Part shown: positions 1-7,035 of the stretch, piece by piece
Position numbering within the stretch: position 1 is the first letter of the stretch
Layout of the letters: each line of letters starts with the position of its first letter
DNA from: an uncultured Lachnospiraceae bacterium
GTDB taxonomy: Bacteria > Bacillota > Clostridia > Lachnospirales > Lachnospiraceae
Assembly: GCA_910585295.1 (NCBI GenBank)
Contig: CAJUDE010000025.1
Coordinates: forward strand, 1-64,000
DNA: 64,000 nucleotides
Reading direction: 5' to 3'
Notes under the pieces: model-generated
Told to the model about the DNA's origin: nothing
What the model saw: only the letters and a program-made list of their open reading frames with translations
Databases searched by the model: none
Position numbers and translations under genes: made by a program

Positions 1-125
1 ATAATGGCTCCTGCATCCTCCGCAATAGCCCTCATTTTATTTCTTCCAAAACCGTACCTTGCCCCGGCACATTCAAGTGTTCCTGTTTTTGCTTCTGAAA
101 CATTATTTTCAAGTCTTTTTCGCAT
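1..125 (-). CDS. Partial DUF6462-like small DNA-binding protein of element A
   Basis: Only the first 41 codons are inside the window; the gene runs off the left edge. It starts at an ATG with an AAAGGAG ribosome site about six bases upstream. The visible part contains ARYGFGRNKMRAIAEDAGA, which resembles the helix-turn-helix stretch of the small DUF6462 / excisionase-like proteins common on Clostridia integrative elements. It is divergent from the XRE regulator at 243, the usual arrangement of a regulator and the module it controls. The family assignment rests on one short motif and is moderate. Its role (excision or transcription control of element A) is inference. Confidence 0.5.
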   Translation of the reverse strand, partial: MRKRLENNVSEAKTGTLECAGARYGFGRNKMRAIAEDAGAI

Positions 126-195
126 TGTTTACACTCCTTTATCTTTGTTTTTTTGTGTTCTTCGTGTTTACAAACAAAGCATAACATGATAAACT
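126..195. promoter_or_regulatory. Divergent control region with candidate promoter and repeated TGTTTACA
   Basis: A plausible sigma-A promoter for the XRE gene is TTTACA (167-172), 17 bases, TAAACT (190-195). The octamer TGTTTACA occurs twice in the same direction, at 126-133 (just before the minus-strand gene start) and 165-172 (overlapping the -35). Two copies flanking a divergent promoter region fit an operator pair for the XRE protein, but this is inference. Confidence 0.35.
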
Positions 196-242
196 ATCAT
201 TAGTCAGCTACCGTTCTTCTACTTATTTTGGAGGTTTGATTC

Positions 243-947
243 ATGGAAAAAGATAGTTTGCTACCTAAACGTTGTCAAAGACTTAGAGAATTGAGAGGGA
301 ACAAAACACAAAAGGAAATGTCTGCGCTTTTAGACGTGACAGAAAAGACTTATCGCTCATGGGAAAATGGAGAATATAGAAAAGGACATACTGAAAAAAC
401 ATACCCGCAACCAGATTTAGAACGCCTTATAAAAATGAGTGAAATTTTTCATTGCAGTATTGATTATTTATTGTGCCGTTCTGATTGTACGAGTGTTGAC
501 AACCATTACATTTCTTTAAAAACAGGTCTTTCAGATAAGGCAATAGAGCGCATCACTAGCAAAAACGGTAATACTCCCAATCAGGACTTTTTAAATTCTT
601 TTATTTTATCAGAAGAATATCTTGAAATAGAACATAATATGTTTTGTATAGAAAATAATTGCCATAATATTAAACTCTATTATTCTGTTTTTGAAAATAT
701 GAAAGCTGCTATTGAAACAACAGAAAATCAAGAAGAATATTATAGATTAGATGATAAGTTACAAGAATATGCAAATCATTTAGAGCATAATGGAAACCAA
801 ATCCTATTTTTAATATATCAATGCAGTTTATCATTTGGAAATTTTTTGAATAAGATAAGAGAAACATGGAGCAAAGAAATAAACCTTACACTGAAATCAT
901 TGGAATCTCCCATGCCTGGACTTGAAAAGCCCAAAGATAATCTATAA
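243..947 (+). CDS. XRE-family helix-turn-helix regulator of element A
   Basis: A 234-residue protein. Residues about 10-75 form an HTH_XRE domain: LRELRGNKTQKEMSALLDV is the first helices and TYRSWENGE the recognition region, followed by DLERLIKMSEIFHCSIDYLL, the typical end of this fold. The remaining 150 residues are rich in E, N and Y and are not recognised. The start has GGAGG 9 bases upstream. It is probably the repressor of element A, divergent from the DUF6462-like gene. The segment SIDYLLCRSDCTSVDN followed by TGLSDKAIERI matches the regulator at 5843 in layout (SIDYLTGITDC then TGLSENALRSLE), so the two elements carry related regulators. Confidence 0.85.
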   Translation: MEKDSLLPKRCQRLRELRGNKTQKEMSALLDVTEKTYRSWENGEYRKGHTEKTYPQPDLERLIKMSEIFHCSIDYLLCRSDCTSVDNHYISLKTGLSDKAIERITSKNGNTPNQDFLNSFILSEEYLEIEHNMFCIENNCHNIKLYYSVFENMKAAIETTENQEEYYRLDDKLQEYANHLEHNGNQILFLIYQCSLSFGNFLNKIRETWSKEINLTLKSLESPMPGLEKPKDNL

Positions 948-950
948 TAA

Positions 951-990
951 AAAGCCCTCTCTACTTTCTTCCAGTAGCAAGGGCTTTAAT
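951..990 (+). terminator. Hairpin terminator after the XRE gene
   Basis: AAAGCCCT (951-958) pairs with AGGGCTTT (980-987), with an inner stem CTACT/AGTAG. Only a short T run follows, but the position four bases after the stop of the XRE gene fits a rho-independent terminator. Confidence 0.65.
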
Positions 991-1008
991 TGTTGAAATT
1001 CTATTGAA

Positions 1009-1029
1009 TTGAGATAAATTTGAGATAAA
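1009..1029. repeat. Arm-type direct repeats of element A
   Basis: TTGAGATAAA occurs at 1009-1018 and again at 1020-1029, an 11-base period (one helical turn). It lies about 85 bases from the attachment core at 1114. This is the spacing expected of integrase arm-binding sites, and it parallels the GGGCGTA repeats at both ends of element B. The sequence differs, so element A probably uses a different integrase. Function inferred. Confidence 0.45.
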
Positions 1030-1095
1030 ATCGCCGTTCCGGCAGCAGTGCAATAACATACTTTCCTTTATTTCAGGGCTTTTCCGGCTCAAAAA

Positions 1096-1121
1096 TCAGG
1101 AAAGACTTTTCATCGTCGGGA
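1096..1121 (-). pseudogene. Displaced lysS 3' end left by tandem integration
   Basis: Read on the minus strand, the 8-base core is followed in frame by codons for M-K-S-L-S and a stop, so that joined to lysS it would read FPTMKSLS-stop. The present lysS (10873) ends FPTLKNLDK. The frame and the P-T codons of the core match exactly. This is the former 3' end of lysS, either the host's own or one supplied by element A, cut off when element B integrated. Confidence 0.75.
1114..1121. repeat. Left attachment core of element B (CGTCGGGA)
   Basis: The 8-base sequence CGTCGGGA is shared with 10894-10901 inside the 3' end of lysS, in the same orientation; the flanking bases on each side differ. The integrase gene lies just inside this end. 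The core encodes the same lysS codons in both copies. Confidence 0.75.
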
Positions 1122-1238
1122 TTTCCCTACCCTCTGTTTCAAAGTCTCTCATACTCTCTCAAATATTGTCACCCCTGCCTTTCCCCATACTTCTTATTTT
1201 CACCTTTTCTCATAATTTTATATCAAATTTCATAAATC

Positions 1239-1267
1239 GGGCGTAAACCGGGCGTAAGGCGGGCGTA
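1239..1267. repeat. Arm-type direct repeats, left end of element B
   Basis: GGGCGTA occurs at 1239, 1250 and 1261, three copies exactly 11 bases apart, between the integrase stop codon and the attachment core. The same heptamer repeats at the right end (10811 and 10822, again 11 apart). This matches the direct-repeat sites bound by the N-terminal domain of Tn916-type integrases. Function inferred from position and spacing. Confidence 0.6.
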
Positions 1268-1274
1268 TGTCATA

Positions 1275-2507
1275 TTACATTTTTTTGTCATTCATAAAAT
1301 CCTCAAATGTCTGCATTTCCGCTTTTTTCAAATCTTTTGTCACATCTGCATAAATATCCAAAGTGGTACTGATATCCGCATGACCTAACACCGACTGGAT
1401 AACTTTGATATTAATTCCCGATTCACAAAGCCTGGTTGTAAATGTATGCCGGAGGGTATGACAGCTAAAGCGTGGAAGCAATATAACCTGTTGATTCTCT
1501 TTTGCCTTATTTAAAATTTCCTGATTGCAGTCACGCATGATTCTACGGAGTGCTTTATTTAATGTTCCCTGATGCTGTGTATTTCCAAACCGGTTCACAA
1601 AAATGAAATCTGTAAATCCGTCTATTCTGGCATTGCACTTTATCCCACACTCTTTCTGGTATTCCTTTTCCTGCAAAAATGCCTCCTTCACAGTGTCTAT
1701 CATTGGTACAACCCTTTCCCCGGCTCTGGTCTTTGGCGTATTGATTCCGAAATAGCAACCGCCTTTGCTATGGTTGAAATAAACTAAGGTACGGTTCACA
1801 CTGATGGTATTATTCTCGAAATTTACGTCCTCCCATGTCAGTCCGGTAACTTCTCCCACTCGAAGCCCTGTTCCAAGCATTACTGCAAAAACCGGATACC
1901 AATGTTGGTACATATGGCTGTTTTTCAGAAATTCAATGAAGATTTCCTGTTCCTGGACAGTAAGCGCCTTTTTTTTCTCTATAAGAAGATTTCTTGACTG
2001 CTTTAACTCTTTCAAAGCATTGTCACTGATATTGTTCCTTAAATAGCCATCTTCAACCGCTATTTCTATCACTTGATGGAGGACTGTGTGTATATTATCC
2101 ACCGTAGCAATCTTCAAATTCCTATCATCCACCAAACGGTTATAAAATCTCCTTATATCGGATTTTTTGAGTGTGGCTATTTTCTGCTGTCCAAAATCAT
2201 CCCTGACAAATTGCTCATACATGTATATATAATTTTGGAAAGTATTTTCTTTTAATCCTTTCTTTAGTTGAACCCATAAGTCAAACACGTCATTGACTGT
2301 AACCTTCTGGGTATCTGTCCGGATTCCGTCACTTTTGTCCTTCAACACTGCCTGTTCTTTTTCTCGGAGTTCTTCAAGCGTGGGTGCATATATGGAATGC
2401 CTTTTATGGTCGGATGTCCGCCATCTGTACTGGTACGAACCATCCTTCCGCTGAATTTCATTTTCCTTCAATACTCTGCCCTTATTGTCTTTTCGTCTTT
2501 CTGCCAT
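1275..2507 (-). CDS. int: Tyrosine recombinase (integrase) of element B
   Basis: A 410-residue Tn916-type integrase. The N-terminal region (about 18-55, with SYQYRW and ELREKEQ) resembles the three-stranded arm-binding domain; a SAM-like core-binding domain follows (about 70-170). The catalytic domain shows the full residue set: Arg in TGLRVGE (about 214), H350 and R353 in HTLRHTF, H376 in GHAD and the nucleophile Y386 in TLDIYADV. It would integrate and excise element B at the lysS 3' end. Start ATG has AAGGAG upstream. The stop is about 150 bases from the left core, as expected for an integrase next to its attachment site. Confidence 0.95.
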   Translation of the reverse strand: MAERRKDNKGRVLKENEIQRKDGSYQYRWRTSDHKRHSIYAPTLEELREKEQAVLKDKSDGIRTDTQKVTVNDVFDLWVQLKKGLKENTFQNYIYMYEQFVRDDFGQQKIATLKKSDIRRFYNRLVDDRNLKIATVDNIHTVLHQVIEIAVEDGYLRNNISDNALKELKQSRNLLIEKKKALTVQEQEIFIEFLKNSHMYQHWYPVFAVMLGTGLRVGEVTGLTWEDVNFENNTISVNRTLVYFNHSKGGCYFGINTPKTRAGERVVPMIDTVKEAFLQEKEYQKECGIKCNARIDGFTDFIFVNRFGNTQHQGTLNKALRRIMRDCNQEILNKAKENQQVILLPRFSCHTLRHTFTTRLCESGINIKVIQSVLGHADISTTLDIYADVTKDLKKAEMQTFEDFMNDKKM

Positions 2508-2577
2508 TATAATCTCCTTCCTGCGACAGAAAGCTGGCTTGTTATTATTATAACATGCCAGCTTCCCTTTTTAAACC

Positions 2578-2775
2578 CTAAATCGAAAAGGATTTTGCAA
2601 TATAGTCATCAAACTGCTTCCTTTTTATCAGTCTTTTTCGCCCTACATACAGTACAAATGAACATGTATCGGCATCCGTAAGTTCCCGGAGTTTATGTTC
2701 CCCTATATTGTAAAGCGCAGCAGCTTCTTCTATCGTGAGCGTTGGCTTGTCCTTGATGTCGAGTTTTTCAAACAT
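2578..2775 (-). CDS. xis: Excisionase (Tn916 Xis-like)
   Basis: A 65-residue basic protein with a winged-helix MerR-like fold: LTIEEAAALYNIGEHKLREL is the helix-turn-helix and VLYVGRKRLIKRKQFDDYI the wing and last helix, as in Tn916 Xis. I use the ATG at 2775 because it has GGAG at good spacing; an upstream ATG would add 14 residues with no ribosome site. It overlaps the FtsK-like gene by 8 bases, so the two are probably translationally coupled, and lies just upstream of int. It should direct excision of element B. Confidence 0.85.
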   Translation of the reverse strand: MFEKLDIKDKPTLTIEEAAALYNIGEHKLRELTDADTCSFVLYVGRKRLIKRKQFDDYIAKSFSI

Positions 2776-4057
2776 TCTCCTGCTCCTTTCTTTCACTGAA
2801 ACAGTTATCAGGCACATAATAAGCCTTAAACAACGTTCCCATATTTGTCAGGAACATTCCCTGCTTATCTTTTGGTATCTTGACTGCACCATCTGAATTA
2901 TCAAGGATAATCTGCGAGAGTACCTTGTCCGCCTTCCCACAGATACGACAGTCAATATTATTTTTTATCTGTCCTTTCAGAATGTCGGCATCCGGACGCT
3001 GAGTGGCTAAAATCAGATGGATTCCAAATGCCCTTGATTGCCGGGCTAAAACGGAGAGCCTGCTTTCTATCTGATTTACCAGAGCCTTTTGTTCCTTATC
3101 CAACCCTGTTTTGTCGAGCACTTCTGCAATCTCATCACATGCAACAATGATACGTCTCATGCTGTTTTTTCTTATTTCATTATATTCTTTAATATTTGCA
3201 CATCCTTCCGACAACAACAGTTCTTTCCTCCTCTCCATGGTTTCAATAATCTCCATAAGTTGCTCCGAAAATCTTTCTCCATTCAAAATCATGGTACACT
3301 TCTCATGCCATTCCGGTGAATAATCAATACCTCCTTTAAAATCTGCCAGATAGACAATGGCAAATTTTTTTATGCACTGCATCAACAGAAGTTTCAACAG
3401 CATACTTTTGCCTGAGCCAGTTCCTCCGCCTATCAGGAGGTGGGGCATCACGTTCAAGTTGATGCTTTCTGTTCCTGACCACCCCTCCCCAATCTGCAAT
3501 ATAAATTCTTCTTTGCTTAAGTATGAATCATCCCAAGGGAGTATGTCAGCAAATTGATTTTTGGACGTTACCGTCTTCAACAGCACATGCTGGATATCCC
3601 TTCCCGGGTCAATCGTCACAATATGCGCATTTAACGCTGTCTCTATTTCTGAAAGATGTTTTTCATATTCCAATATGGAAATCCCAGGGGAATAAAACTC
3701 AAAAACAATGCACTTATCATCCTCCTGTTCAGACAATAGAAAAGGTGGCTTTCCCATCTTGTCCCGGAATCCAATTTGTGACAGGCTCTTTTCTATCCTT
3801 CCTGCCTTTAGCGGTGTCCCAAGAACTGTAAAAACAGCCATCAGCCCGATAACCGCCAACTCCACAAATAAAATGACATACACCCAATAACAGAATTTCG
3901 CCAGTATGGCAATACGGAAACTTGGTATATAACTCTTTACTGCTTGCGATAATCCATATATCCCTGCCAAATAAATAATAGGAATGATAATAAGCGTTTT
4001 CTTCTGGCGAATGTGTTTCACCCCTGAAACCATCCGCATTATCCTTTCATTTCTCAT
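2768..4057 (-). CDS. FtsK/SpoIIIE-like DNA translocase (TcpA-like)
   Basis: A 429-residue ATPase. Two hydrophobic segments at the N-terminus (about 20-40 and 55-80) anchor it in the membrane. The motor domain has Walker A GGGTGSGKS (about 210-218) and Walker B IIVACDE (about 303-309), then LILATQRPDADIL, typical of FtsK-HerA ATPases. On Tn916-like elements the corresponding gene couples the replicated or nicked DNA strand to a transfer channel. Start: ATG at 4057 (AAAGGAG about 11 bases upstream); a TTG four codons earlier is possible. It overlaps rep by 11 bases, so rep, this gene and xis form one operon. No other conjugation gene is present, so it may feed DNA to a helper element's channel. 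Confidence 0.85.
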   Translation of the reverse strand: MRNERIMRMVSGVKHIRQKKTLIIIPIIYLAGIYGLSQAVKSYIPSFRIAILAKFCYWVYVILFVELAVIGLMAVFTVLGTPLKAGRIEKSLSQIGFRDKMGKPPFLLSEQEDDKCIVFEFYSPGISILEYEKHLSEIETALNAHIVTIDPGRDIQHVLLKTVTSKNQFADILPWDDSYLSKEEFILQIGEGWSGTESINLNVMPHLLIGGGTGSGKSMLLKLLLMQCIKKFAIVYLADFKGGIDYSPEWHEKCTMILNGERFSEQLMEIIETMERRKELLLSEGCANIKEYNEIRKNSMRRIIVACDEIAEVLDKTGLDKEQKALVNQIESRLSVLARQSRAFGIHLILATQRPDADILKGQIKNNIDCRICGKADKVLSQIILDNSDGAVKIPKDKQGMFLTNMGTLFKAYYVPDNCFSERKEQENV

Positions 4058-5150
4058 AATATGTATCAACTCCTTTCAAAAAAGGTACTTCACTGTTTTC
4101 TACCCTTACAAATCCATTGTTTCCCATAGCCAATGCAACTAAGTTCTCACAACCTTTATATTCACTGCCGGGCAATTCAAAAGTTTTATAACCCTCTTCA
4201 TCCCGGTAGTGGTAAATGTAAACTGAAATCCTGCGCAATAGCTGTTTTACAGGATCTTTTGTGCGTTCCCCCCTGCTTACCATTTCCGTATAAATATCCT
4301 CTGGTGCATAAATTGAAGTAATATGAACCTCATTCCACAGAGCATAGCAGTTGGCATATCTGCAATGAATCTGGGTTCTGTACCCCTGCATAATTGTCAG
4401 CAACGATTCAAAGGATAATGAACCGCCTTTCAACTCATCCATAAACAAAACTGGCTCACCGCAATATCCGTCAAACCCTCCTACGCCTTTATTTGCATAG
4501 TCATTAAAGAAATAGATATTATCATCCCCATACTGTTCACATAACCGAACATAAGCGTAAGATTTCCCTGTCCCGGAATCTCCCATATGCCAGACTGCTT
4601 TTACTTCCCTTTTAGGCGGTGTTTCCCTGTACCTTTTTGCAAAATATGCTTTTCGGATAAGGGATTCTTCACGCCTTAGCCTAATATCTTCCGTCATTAT
4701 CTGATTTGGCGTCATGCCATCCTCTATAAGCTGTTCTATCATTTGTAAGGTATCGTTTACATTCGAAAGCACAAACCTTTTATTCCCCTCAATATTCCCA
4801 TGAGATGTAAAGCAGATGACCTGTTCCCCCTTTTCATCAAACGGCGGTTCTTTTTTAATATACGCAAGAATTTGTTTCTTTGAGCCTTTTGTCGGCTCTA
4901 AATGCGCTTGCGGATATGCTTTCTTCACAGCGGAAAAGCGCATACTCCCAGAACCTTCCAGAATCATGTGGATATGCGGAGTTCCTTTTTCTGATATACA
5001 GTATGCCCAATGCCCTTTTTTCAAGGGATTATTTCCAATCCACTCCGCCTTCATCCGTTCTACAATCTGCTTTGGTGTCAAATCTGCATACCCATATTTT
5101 TCTGGATTATTAAGGACTGCAAACCACGACCTGCTAACTGTATCTGACAT
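4047..5150 (-). CDS. rep: CRESS-virus-like replication initiator (HUH endonuclease + SF3 helicase)
   Basis: A 367-residue rolling-circle Rep. Endonuclease domain: motif I WFAVLNNP (9-16; compare FTLNNP of circo- and geminiviruses), motif II HIHMILEG (HUH histidines 59 and 61), motif III YIKKE (97-101; Y97 the expected nicking tyrosine). Helicase domain: Walker A GDSGTGKS (190-197), Walker B VLFMDE (234-239), motif C VHITS (275-279), where the usual final Asn is replaced by Ile. Plasmid-borne bacterial relatives (pCRESS groups) are known. Start ATG has GAAAGG upstream. A hairpin carrying TAGTATTAC lies about 85 bases upstream. It should nick that site and unwind the element after excision, before or during transfer. 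Confidence 0.9.
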   Translation of the reverse strand: MSDTVSRSWFAVLNNPEKYGYADLTPKQIVERMKAEWIGNNPLKKGHWAYCISEKGTPHIHMILEGSGSMRFSAVKKAYPQAHLEPTKGSKKQILAYIKKEPPFDEKGEQVICFTSHGNIEGNKRFVLSNVNDTLQMIEQLIEDGMTPNQIMTEDIRLRREESLIRKAYFAKRYRETPPKREVKAVWHMGDSGTGKSYAYVRLCEQYGDDNIYFFNDYANKGVGGFDGYCGEPVLFMDELKGGSLSFESLLTIMQGYRTQIHCRYANCYALWNEVHITSIYAPEDIYTEMVSRGERTKDPVKQLLRRISVYIYHYRDEEGYKTFELPGSEYKGCENLVALAMGNNGFVRVENSEVPFLKGVDTYYEK

Positions 5151-5197
5151 ATTTCGCCTTTCTATAATATTTGTAACAACTAAATTTTCTGTTACAT

Positions 5198-5216
5198 CTG
5201 TAAACCCTGTAAATCC
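5198..5216. repeat. Candidate Rep-binding iterons
   Basis: CTGTAAACC (5198-5206) is followed directly by CTGTAAATCC (5207-5216), between the rep start and the origin hairpin. Further TGTAAC/TGTTAC words lie nearby (5172, 5191, 5230). Tandem short repeats next to the nicking hairpin are the usual Rep-recognition sites of rolling-circle replicons. Binding is inferred. Confidence 0.4.
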
Positions 5217-5235
5217 AACAGAAGTAACATGTAAC

Positions 5236-5264
5236 GCTCCCAGGGTAATACTAAGCCTGGGAGC
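5236..5264 (-). other. Probable rolling-circle origin: stem-loop displaying TAGTATTAC
   Basis: A perfect 9-base-pair stem (5236-5244 with 5256-5264) encloses an 11-base loop. On the minus strand, the rep coding strand, the loop reads CTTAGTATTAC and so contains TAGTATTAC (5245-5253), identical to the circovirus-type nonanucleotide nicked by viral Rep between T and A of TATT|AC. It sits 86 bases upstream of a Rep with matching motifs. Origin activity is inferred from this agreement. Confidence 0.8.
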
Positions 5265-5266
5265 CT

Positions 5267-5296
5267 GCGCTCCGGCTCCACAGGAGCCGGGTGCGC
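5267..5296. repeat. Second GC-rich hairpin next to the origin
   Basis: CCGGCTCC (5272-5279) and GGAGCCGG (5283-5290) pair perfectly around ACA, and GCGC at 5267 and 5293 can extend the stem. No T run follows on either strand, so it is a poor rho-independent terminator. It may be part of the origin, for example a recognition or strand-transfer structure. Confidence 0.5.
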
Positions 5297-5305
5297 ACGG
5301 TCTGG

Positions 5306-5647
5306 CTACTTGCCTATAACCTCAACATCTTCCGCTGTAATGCTTAACTGGTTCCTGTAATCGCCATATACAGTCGCTTCAACATTGACCGGACGGATTT
5401 CAACATTCATAGGTATATCAATCTTCTTAGGCACCTTAAACGTCAGCTTTTCATAAATATTGCTGATAATTTCCCCTTCCTTATTGCCATAAGATGTACC
5501 ATCCTGCGCAATCACTGCTTCAACTTTAGTCCCTATTACCTCTCCGGATTCAAAATCTTTCCAAGGCTGGATTCCTGTACTTACAAAACGTTTCTTTTCC
5601 GCAAATCTTTCCCAATCAAAGTAAGAAAACATGTTCAGTTTTTTCAT
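5306..5647 (-). CDS. Small conserved element protein, unrecognised (DUF961-like position)
   Basis: A 113-residue protein, first gene of the minus-strand operon and directly upstream of the origin hairpins. The ATG at 5647 (MKKLNMFSYF) has AAAGGA upstream; the open frame extends 25 codons further without a good ribosome site. The C-terminal half (KVPKKIDIPMNVEIRPVN, then YRNQLSITAEDVEVIG) is all-beta in appearance and ends like the DUF961 proteins that precede Rep and FtsK-like genes on Tn916-type elements, but the similarity is weak. No catalytic motif is visible. A role in DNA processing at the origin is a guess from position. Confidence 0.6.
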   Translation of the reverse strand: MKKLNMFSYFDWERFAEKKRFVSTGIQPWKDFESGEVIGTKVEAVIAQDGTSYGNKEGEIISNIYEKLTFKVPKKIDIPMNVEIRPVNVEATVYGDYRNQLSITAEDVEVIGK

Positions 5648-5776
5648 TCTAAATCCCTTGTTCCTTTCTGATGCATCTTGGGTTGCATCCACCATATTTT
5701 CAGAAACAGTTCTTGTGCACATTCGCTGTTTTCACATGTATTTTAACCCTGTATATACTCTTTGTCACAAATGTTC

Positions 5777-5805
5777 TTGATTTATTGCAAAATATGAATT
5801 ATAAT
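5777..5805 (+). promoter_or_regulatory. Sigma-A promoter of the element B regulator
   Basis: TTGATT (5777-5782), 17 bases, TATAAT (5800-5805), about 38 bases before the regulator ATG. The region lies between the divergent minus-strand operon and the regulator, so a repressor bound here could control both. Confidence 0.65.
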
Positions 5806-5842
5806 AAAAATATTCAATATTAAGAATTTTTGGAGGGAAAAT

Positions 5843-6847
5843 ATGAGCGAAAATAGAAAAAAATACAACTGTATTATTGAAGAACTGGATAGCGAGCAGC
5901 TTAAAATATTGCAAGAAAAAATTTCTTCTGCTTCTGGATTGCAACCATGGCTTGCAAAATTTGTAGAGCGTTTTCACACCTTGGGAAAGGAACAAAGTAA
6001 ATCTAAAATTGATATCTGCAACTCTGTAATAACAGATGGAGAACACCTTGATAAATCATTTAAACTAAGCCAAACTGTATTATCCGAAAATACTAATCCA
6101 ACATCAGAAAAATTTAGATGTCCAAATGCAAATACATTAATTGCTCTTTCCATATCTTTTGGTGTTTCTATAGACTACCTTACAGGTATTACAGATTGTA
6201 TGCACCCTAAATATGAAAAAGCCGCCCACATTACAGGCTTATCAGAAAATGCTTTACGTTCTCTTGAACTCAAACACAAATTATCTAAAGAACCAAACTA
6301 TTCTAAAAAGCACGGATACCTTCCGTCTACGGAAGATGGTTCACTGGATGTGGTTAATTTAGAATCTTCTCTTAAGTCAGCGCCAACCTTTTCCTATACT
6401 ACACACCAAGGCACAGAAATTGTTGAGCCTTTAGAAAAAATCATAGAAAAAATAAATCAATATATAGAAGATTATCCAGAAATTTTTGATTCGAAAACTA
6501 TGAAAATTTTAAATGATGATTCTGAAACCACAATAGAAAATAAGATGAATGCTTTTCAAAAACATTGTCCTGTTAAGCATTTTTTTGAAACTATAAATAT
6601 GCTTATCACATATAAAGATGGATTACTAATCAAATGCTTATCTGAATACTTGTTTCCCGATGAAATTCAAATAAATAAAATCTTTGTGGCTTCATCACGA
6701 GAAGAATATAATTGTGAATCTGAAACCCTCTTTAATGATAAAAAGCTATACCAAAACCTTCAATCAGAGACACTGTATTTAACACAGATTCAATCAGAAT
6801 TAGTCAAAATGCATGAATTTTATATGAAAGAAAAAACAACCACTTAA
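5843..6847 (+). CDS. Divergent XRE-like regulator of element B
   Basis: A 334-residue protein with GGAGG 7 bases before its ATG. Residues about 20-120 resemble an enlarged XRE domain: RFRCPNANTLIALSISFG-like wording (here KFRCPNANTLIALSISFGV) and SIDYLTGITDC correspond to the last helices and exit loop of XRE proteins, but the recognition helix region carries an insertion and is poorly matched. The rest, rich in E, K and N, is unrecognised. It shares layout with the element A regulator at 243, including the TGLSENALRSL segment after the HTH. Divergent from the replication/excision operon, it is the likely master regulator of element B. Confidence 0.7.
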   Translation: MSENRKKYNCIIEELDSEQLKILQEKISSASGLQPWLAKFVERFHTLGKEQSKSKIDICNSVITDGEHLDKSFKLSQTVLSENTNPTSEKFRCPNANTLIALSISFGVSIDYLTGITDCMHPKYEKAAHITGLSENALRSLELKHKLSKEPNYSKKHGYLPSTEDGSLDVVNLESSLKSAPTFSYTTHQGTEIVEPLEKIIEKINQYIEDYPEIFDSKTMKILNDDSETTIENKMNAFQKHCPVKHFFETINMLITYKDGLLIKCLSEYLFPDEIQINKIFVASSREEYNCESETLFNDKKLYQNLQSETLYLTQIQSELVKMHEFYMKEKTTT

Positions 6848-6942
6848 CATAGTTGCTTCCCGATTTATTTGCTTCTTATCAATATCATTAGTTGCCTGTT
6901 TCTTTTTATATAGATATATTCAATAATATCTTGTTATAAAGC

Positions 6943-6975
6943 ACAGCATTCCCGCTTAAAGAACGGAAATGCTGT
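6943..6975. terminator. Weak hairpin between regulator and BspA-like gene
   Basis: ACAGCATT (6943-6950) pairs with AATGCTGT (6968-6975) between convergent genes. No clear T run; possible bidirectional terminator. Confidence 0.4.
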
Positions 6976-7035
6976 TTGCCTGTCTCCTGTTTACACACGA
7001 AACCTTTGTCCAATATTTCATATTGGCTGATAATC

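Noticed and set aside
1096..1121. tRNA gene 3' end as the element's attachment site
   Set aside because: No tRNA sequence is found around either core; both copies lie in the lysS reading frame.
5267..5296. GC-rich hairpin as terminator of the 5306 gene
   Set aside because: No T run on either strand after the stem; kept as origin-associated hairpin instead.
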